A stretch of DNA of 62,346 nt, taken from positions 267,115 through 329,460 of the forward strand of contig CAJNDS010002649.1 of NCBI GenBank assembly GCA_905221605.1. The letters run 5' to 3'. Source of the DNA: Symbiodinium natans. Taxonomy: Eukaryota; Sar; Dinophyceae; Suessiales; Symbiodiniaceae. Positions 58,852 through 62,346 of this stretch are shown here, piece by piece (the stretch's first letter is position 1; every line of letters starts with the position of its first letter). A program made the position numbers and the translations under genes. Below the pieces are notes generated by a model. The model searched no databases and was not told the DNA's origin. It saw nothing but the letters and a program-made list of their open reading frames with translations.

Positions 58852-59789
58852 ATCGGGCGTCTGATTTGCCGTCCCAGCACGGAGTTGATGAAAGTTTTAG
58901 ACTTATCCGAAAGCTGGACAGAGCCACACGCAACCCCCATCAAACCTGCTCGCACTGTGCGATCCATCCGGGGGTCGGCCAAGCCGCAAATCTTTTTAGT
59001 CAATTCCTTATGCACATAATCCCCTGGCGTGAGCTGGAATAGCTCTTCACTGTGGACAAAGTGACCATAAGAGTGTCCACCACTGCCAAGTGACTCAGGT
59101 CCAGTGAAGTAGTAGAGACGCGCTCCCGCGCCAATCGCTTGCGTCCTTGCTGCCTGGCTGGGCCGGAAGATACAAAGCTGGTCGCTCTCATGATGGACAA
59201 GACTAACAGCGTGCCGCAATTCCGAACCCAGGATATATTGCAGCATGGCCCGTGGCATGGCAACGCCGCCCAAACGTGCCTTGATGTGGACAAAATCGCC
59301 CTTGCAGTCAGGAAGCTTTTGGCGCTCATGCCAAGCGATAGCCACAGCAGCGCCCGTATACGACCCAGCAGAGAAACCCGTGACGCACAGTTTGCACTCG
59401 CCAGCTCTACCCGCGGCGAGGCCCACATGCAGAGCGGTCAGCGCAGCAGTATGTGGCATGTGCAAGTGAGCCAGGGCAGGGCACATTGTCAGGGAGGCTT
59501 CTACCGAGCTGATTCGAGCACGAACCGCCGCTGGCAGACCGCATCCTTCGACCTGAGGGTACAGAGCACGTGCCCATAGCTGGGCGGCTTGGGGCAGGAG
59601 CAACAATGCATGTGCGGCATTACCGCTGGTCGAAAGCAACAACGGGCGTTGTGTGTCCTCATATCGGACCTTTTTGCCCTGGTTGTCCCGGACTGTTTCC
59701 ATTTCTAAGCCAGTGAGTGCATCGGAATTGGCTGTGTGAATGATGCTACCCGACACAGTGGGGGGCGTATTCTCGGCCTTCCCATTCAT
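58770..59789 (-). CDS. Alpha/beta-hydrolase-type domain, upstream part of the helicase gene
   Basis: 339 codons. CVTGFSAGSYTG is a nucleophile elbow (Ser140 in G-x-S-x-G). HHESDQLCIF supplies an Asp (203) and GGHSYGHFVHS a His (239 or 243), so a full Ser-Asp-His triad is plausible. It overlaps the helicase frame by 82 bases in another phase. The sequence SVLGRQIRRP followed by MEAFLRIPSA suggests one protein broken by a single shift. There is no signal peptide. The substrate is unknown. Confidence 0.6.
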   Translation of the reverse strand: MNGKAENTPPTVSGSIIHTANSDALTGLEMETVRDNQGKKVRYEDTQRPLLLSTSGNAAHALLLLPQAAQLWARALYPQVEGCGLPAAVRARISSVEASLTMCPALAHLHMPHTAALTALHVGLAAGRAGECKLCVTGFSAGSYTGAAVAIAWHERQKLPDCKGDFVHIKARLGGVAMPRAMLQYILGSELRHAVSLVHHESDQLCIFRPSQAARTQAIGAGARLYYFTGPESLGSGGHSYGHFVHSEELFQLTPGDYVHKELTKKICGLADPRMDRTVRAGLMGVACGSVQLSDKSKTFINSVLGRQIRRPIWRLFSGYLPLRTGALQVSVLTVPKSS

Positions 59790-60150
59790 CCCGCTAATGA
59801 AGAGCGACCGACATTCCCCTGAAGGGTTAGGTGAGGCTTTGGAGGCGGGTACTGGTAGGCAGGAAAGGCAAAGGCTGCCAGGGCTTGTTGCACACGCATG
59901 GCTAGTCCATCATCCCAGTATTGACTGAGGCCCAACGGCGTGACCTTTATGTCTGCAGCGAAGAGAGGCCACGGCAGATCCGCTTGGGCCAGCCAAGCAT
60001 GCGCAGCGGCAGCAAGAAGAGCAAGCGGCCCAGTTGGGGTATTGGGTCGACTGCGCCATTTCGGGGTGGCCCTGCAGGAAGATAGGGCATCTTTCTTCCA
60101 AAACATGAGGACCCAGGGAAGAGCTGGAGCCGCACTGGTCCACTGCCCTT
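59790..60150 (-). pseudogene. Helicase-gene segment, frame d
   Basis: Reads PWVLMFWKKDALSSCRATPK, LALLAAAAHAWLAQADLPWP, LFAADIKVTPLGLSQYWDDG and AYQYPPPKPHLTLQGNVGRS. It then continues in the hydrolase frame as LFISGMNGKAE, so a shift lies near 59808. Sequencing error or decay cannot be told apart here. Confidence 0.5.
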
Positions 60151-60500
60151 TTTCCCAACAGAGGCCCACAGAGGGACGGTGTCCCCGTTGCCCCAGACCG
60201 ACTCGGGTAGAGTAGGCAGCCGTACCACACTCCCCCACTGCGGCAAGATGTTTTTGCCTTTGGCACCATATCCATGCACAAAAGGAGGGGGTATAACCTC
60301 GGCGTATCGGTTCGCCATGAATAAGTCAGGACCAGGTAGGATTGCCAAACGGGAGTGCGAGCCGCCGTAACCCATGAGCAAGGGAAGAAATCCCTGTTCA
60401 TATGGGCCTTGTCCCCATGTTTTGACCCCTGACCTGCCTGACTGGGGAAGCGCCAAACTGGATGTCTGGCTCTGGCCGGCCAGCAGTAAGGTCGGCCGTT
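60130..60500 (-). pseudogene. Helicase-gene segment, frame c
   Basis: Reads GQGPYEQGFLPLLMGYGGSH, RLAILPGPDLFMANRYAEVI and PTLPESVWGNGDTVPLWASV. Continuity passes to frame d near a CCCTTTTTCCC homopolymer (60146-60157), a common indel site. Confidence 0.5.
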
Positions 60501-60690
60501 TTCCACGCAACCTCATGTATGTATCTTCCTAAAAGTGCCCACGCAAACACAAAGTCAGAGTGCTTGTGAGCAGTGGTTCCGGCAAGAGGGGTGTTGCGTA
60601 GACATTGCCGATAATGGATCTGGTCCAACGGCACCTGCTCATGCATACCAGGCAATGGAGTGGGCACTTCACTGGGCATGATGACAGCTG
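60440..60690 (-). pseudogene. Helicase-gene segment, frame b
   Basis: Reads MHEQVPLDQIHYRQCLRNTP, LAGTTAHKHSDFVFAWALLG and RYIHEVAWKTADL. The protein-like sequence moves into frame c near 60440. Confidence 0.5.
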
Positions 60691-61137
60691 CAGGGCTCGG
60701 CTCAACGCAGTACCAATTGAGGTCACCGCACTAGCGACGTTGCCAGGGATGCAGAAGCGAGGGGGCCGGGGATGTTTGCCGTCCGGAGCATTCGAGTAGA
60801 AGAGGACCAATCCCCCATTTGCTTCAAGCTGGTCCTCGGACGCACAAACCACGCCAATTGAGTTTGGCGATCGGGCCCCACACGGTATGGACCCGTCCGG
60901 CGAGCAACTCCACGGCGAGGCTGGAAGCGAGCCACAGGGCTGTGTCTCGTCCGTCTCGACTTCCATGCTGCCCAGTGACTCCGTCGAGAGGGTATTGGGC
61001 AGTAGATCGAGGACTGCAAACCTTCGCAGCTCTTCTGCTTCCCACCTGGCAGTGAACAAGGTGTCATGGTCAAGCAACATCAAGACCACCCCTGGCGCAA
61101 GGACTCTGAGGACTGCCAGAATTTCAGGCCCGCCCAC
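60690..61137 (-). pseudogene. Helicase-gene segment with DHD motif
   Basis: Reads GGPEILAVLRVLAPGVVLML, LDHDTLFTARWEAEELRRFA and NGGLVLFYSNAPDGKHPRPP. A hydrophobic strand ending in D-H-D looks like the DxD metal/nucleotide-sugar site of GT-A glycosyltransferases, but this is one motif only. Confidence 0.45.
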
Positions 61138-61560
61138 GTAAAGTGCACCGAAGCTAGCCCCGCTTCCTTGGTGTTAACCAAGATGGGAAACCACCTCTCC
61201 TTAAACGGGCCTTCCCACTGCATGCGTGCTACCAAATGCCGGACAAAGTAGGGGAAGTGCGGAATAGACAAGAAGCAGCGACTATCCGTGACCAAGAGCA
61301 GGACATGGGCTCCTGCGGACTCAGCAGCCCGGAGCTGTGGAAGTAGGCAGCCGAGTAATGCATTGTAGTCAATCTCTGGGTGGAGACCTTGCGGCTCAGG
61401 CGGTTCGCCGGAAATGGCTCCCGAGGCCAGTTTCAATGGCAGTACGCCGCTAGGGGTGGGCTCAGGGAAATTCTGATTACTTTCTAGTGCCTGCGCGAGA
61501 TCCCTGAGGCCCCGGCGCATGGTGGCATATAGCCTGCATCGCGGTCGCCGCAAGGACCTG
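61135..61560 (-). pseudogene. Helicase-gene segment upstream of the DHD motif
   Basis: Reads MRRGLRDLAQALESNQNFPE, LHPEIDYNALLGCLLPQLRA, HVLLLVTDSRCFLSIPHFPY and FKERWFPILVNTKEAGLASV. It joins the DHD frame near 61135. A beta-alpha pattern (VLLLVTDS) suggests a Rossmann-like fold, consistent with the DHD part being its continuation. Confidence 0.5.
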
Positions 61561-62220
61561 TGGACCTGGGTGGCTAGGGACCTGCCAAGGTGGCAGGTCG
61601 GCTGCAACTGGCGCGGGAGGTGGCCTCCCATGTGGAATTCGCGGCTCGATCCTACTGACCTCACCCACTGGGTATTCTCCAACACGTGGAGGAATCGGCG
61701 GTATGGGAGGGCGAGGACTATTATCCGGCCAGCAGACCCTAGGTGGATTAGGTGATGGAGTTTGCGAGGGCCCTGTCTCCCTACCCGCTCCTTGTTCGGT
61801 GACAACACTCGCCCAAGGGGGAAGGTCTATCGCGTCACCAGGCAAAGCACTGTGCGTGGACACCGCTCGCCCCATGAGGGCACTGCTATGCGGCATGATG
61901 CCGATGCCTGGCCTCCATGCATGCAGGAGAAAACAGCGAACCGTGGGTTGCCGGGCGAAGCAGACGGCGTTGCTGTTTCTCAAAAAGGCAGAATGGCCCA
62001 GACACAACAAGGGTTGTATTTCCGGCGGAAAGTATCGGCACCAACCGGCAGCATCGAGTTCGTGAGGCAGGATGACGCCGGCTTGCATCTGCCTGGTCAT
62101 TGCGATATCACTGGTCCCTAAAGTGGCAAGTGCAGTGAGTTGCCCTCTCCTGGCAACGTGGACTTGGAGCACTTGCGCTCCAACCCGGATCGCGTACGGT
62201 TGACAGGCATACGACTCCAT
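61530..62220 (-). CDS. N-terminal segment of the helicase gene
   Basis: From the ATG at 62220 the frame reads MESYACQPYAIRVGAQVLQV, AGWCRYFPPEIQPLLCLGHS and then a Pro-rich part (PRPPIPPIPPRVGEYPVGEV). An in-frame stop at 62260-62262, just after a TAG|T acceptor-like site on the minus strand, allows either a true start here or an upstream exon beyond the window. Confidence 0.5.
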
Positions 62221-62346
62221 GGCATCACTCACCGAACATGGCAGGCCAAACTCATGTGACTACCCCACAGGCAGCGGAGAACCACGAGGCAACCTCCAGA
62301 CACCAAGATCCCTGGAAAGCCCTTACAAAAACTAGGGAGGGACTCC

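Overview
ORGANISM. The window looks like nuclear DNA of a dinoflagellate, most likely a Symbiodiniaceae-type species. The reasons are: many short TTTAGGG/CCCTAAA arrays; non-LTR retrotransposon proteins of the dinoflagellate kind (endonuclease, RT with a WVDD active site, RNase H, extra zinc and tail modules); a 9-base remnant of the dinoflagellate spliced leader (TGGCTCAAG) at the 5' end of one LINE copy; and GC-rich coding DNA with very few long frames. Nothing here is bacterial, and I found no rRNA, tRNA, CRISPR array or conventional operon. Names come from motif reading only; no database was searched.

LAYOUT. 1-22 kb: a mosaic of interstitial telomere-type arrays, hairpin MITEs, microsatellites and short (60-280 bp) stretches that read like exons, on both strands. 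At least eleven stretches have CCCTAAA repeats on the left and TTTAGGG on the right, as if each were a tiny capped chromosome. 22.2-23.8 kb: one clean 526-codon minus-strand gene of unknown function. 24.3-26.4 kb: two decayed, oppositely oriented LINE pol fragments. 26.4-33.3 kb: mostly unassigned, with a small zinc-motif gene next to an acidic-repeat minisatellite near 31 kb. 33.3-49.4 kb: five copies of one LINE family, all with the 3' T tract (A tract on the minus strand) at the low-coordinate end: one nearly full-length copy, three truncated or deleted copies, and one nested inside another with a perfect 14-bp target duplication. They lie in and around a GGTTCAACC/GGTTCGAACC minisatellite. 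49.6-52.8 kb: a complex non-coding repeat array. 52.9-62.3 kb: a very large minus-strand coding unit. Its N-terminal third is split among seven frames (Pro-rich region, a DHD-containing domain, an alpha/beta-hydrolase domain). It is followed by a continuous 1996-codon frame with a complete UPF1-like SF1 helicase core.

HOW IT FITS TOGETHER. The right half is retrotransposon and large-gene territory. The LINE copies appear to have inserted repeatedly at nicks after TTC(G)AA, and one copy derives from an RNA that was trans-spliced with the spliced leader. The left half is dominated by telomere-type repeat spread. Whether the exon-like stretches there belong to intron-dense genes or are scrambled gene fragments is the main open question.
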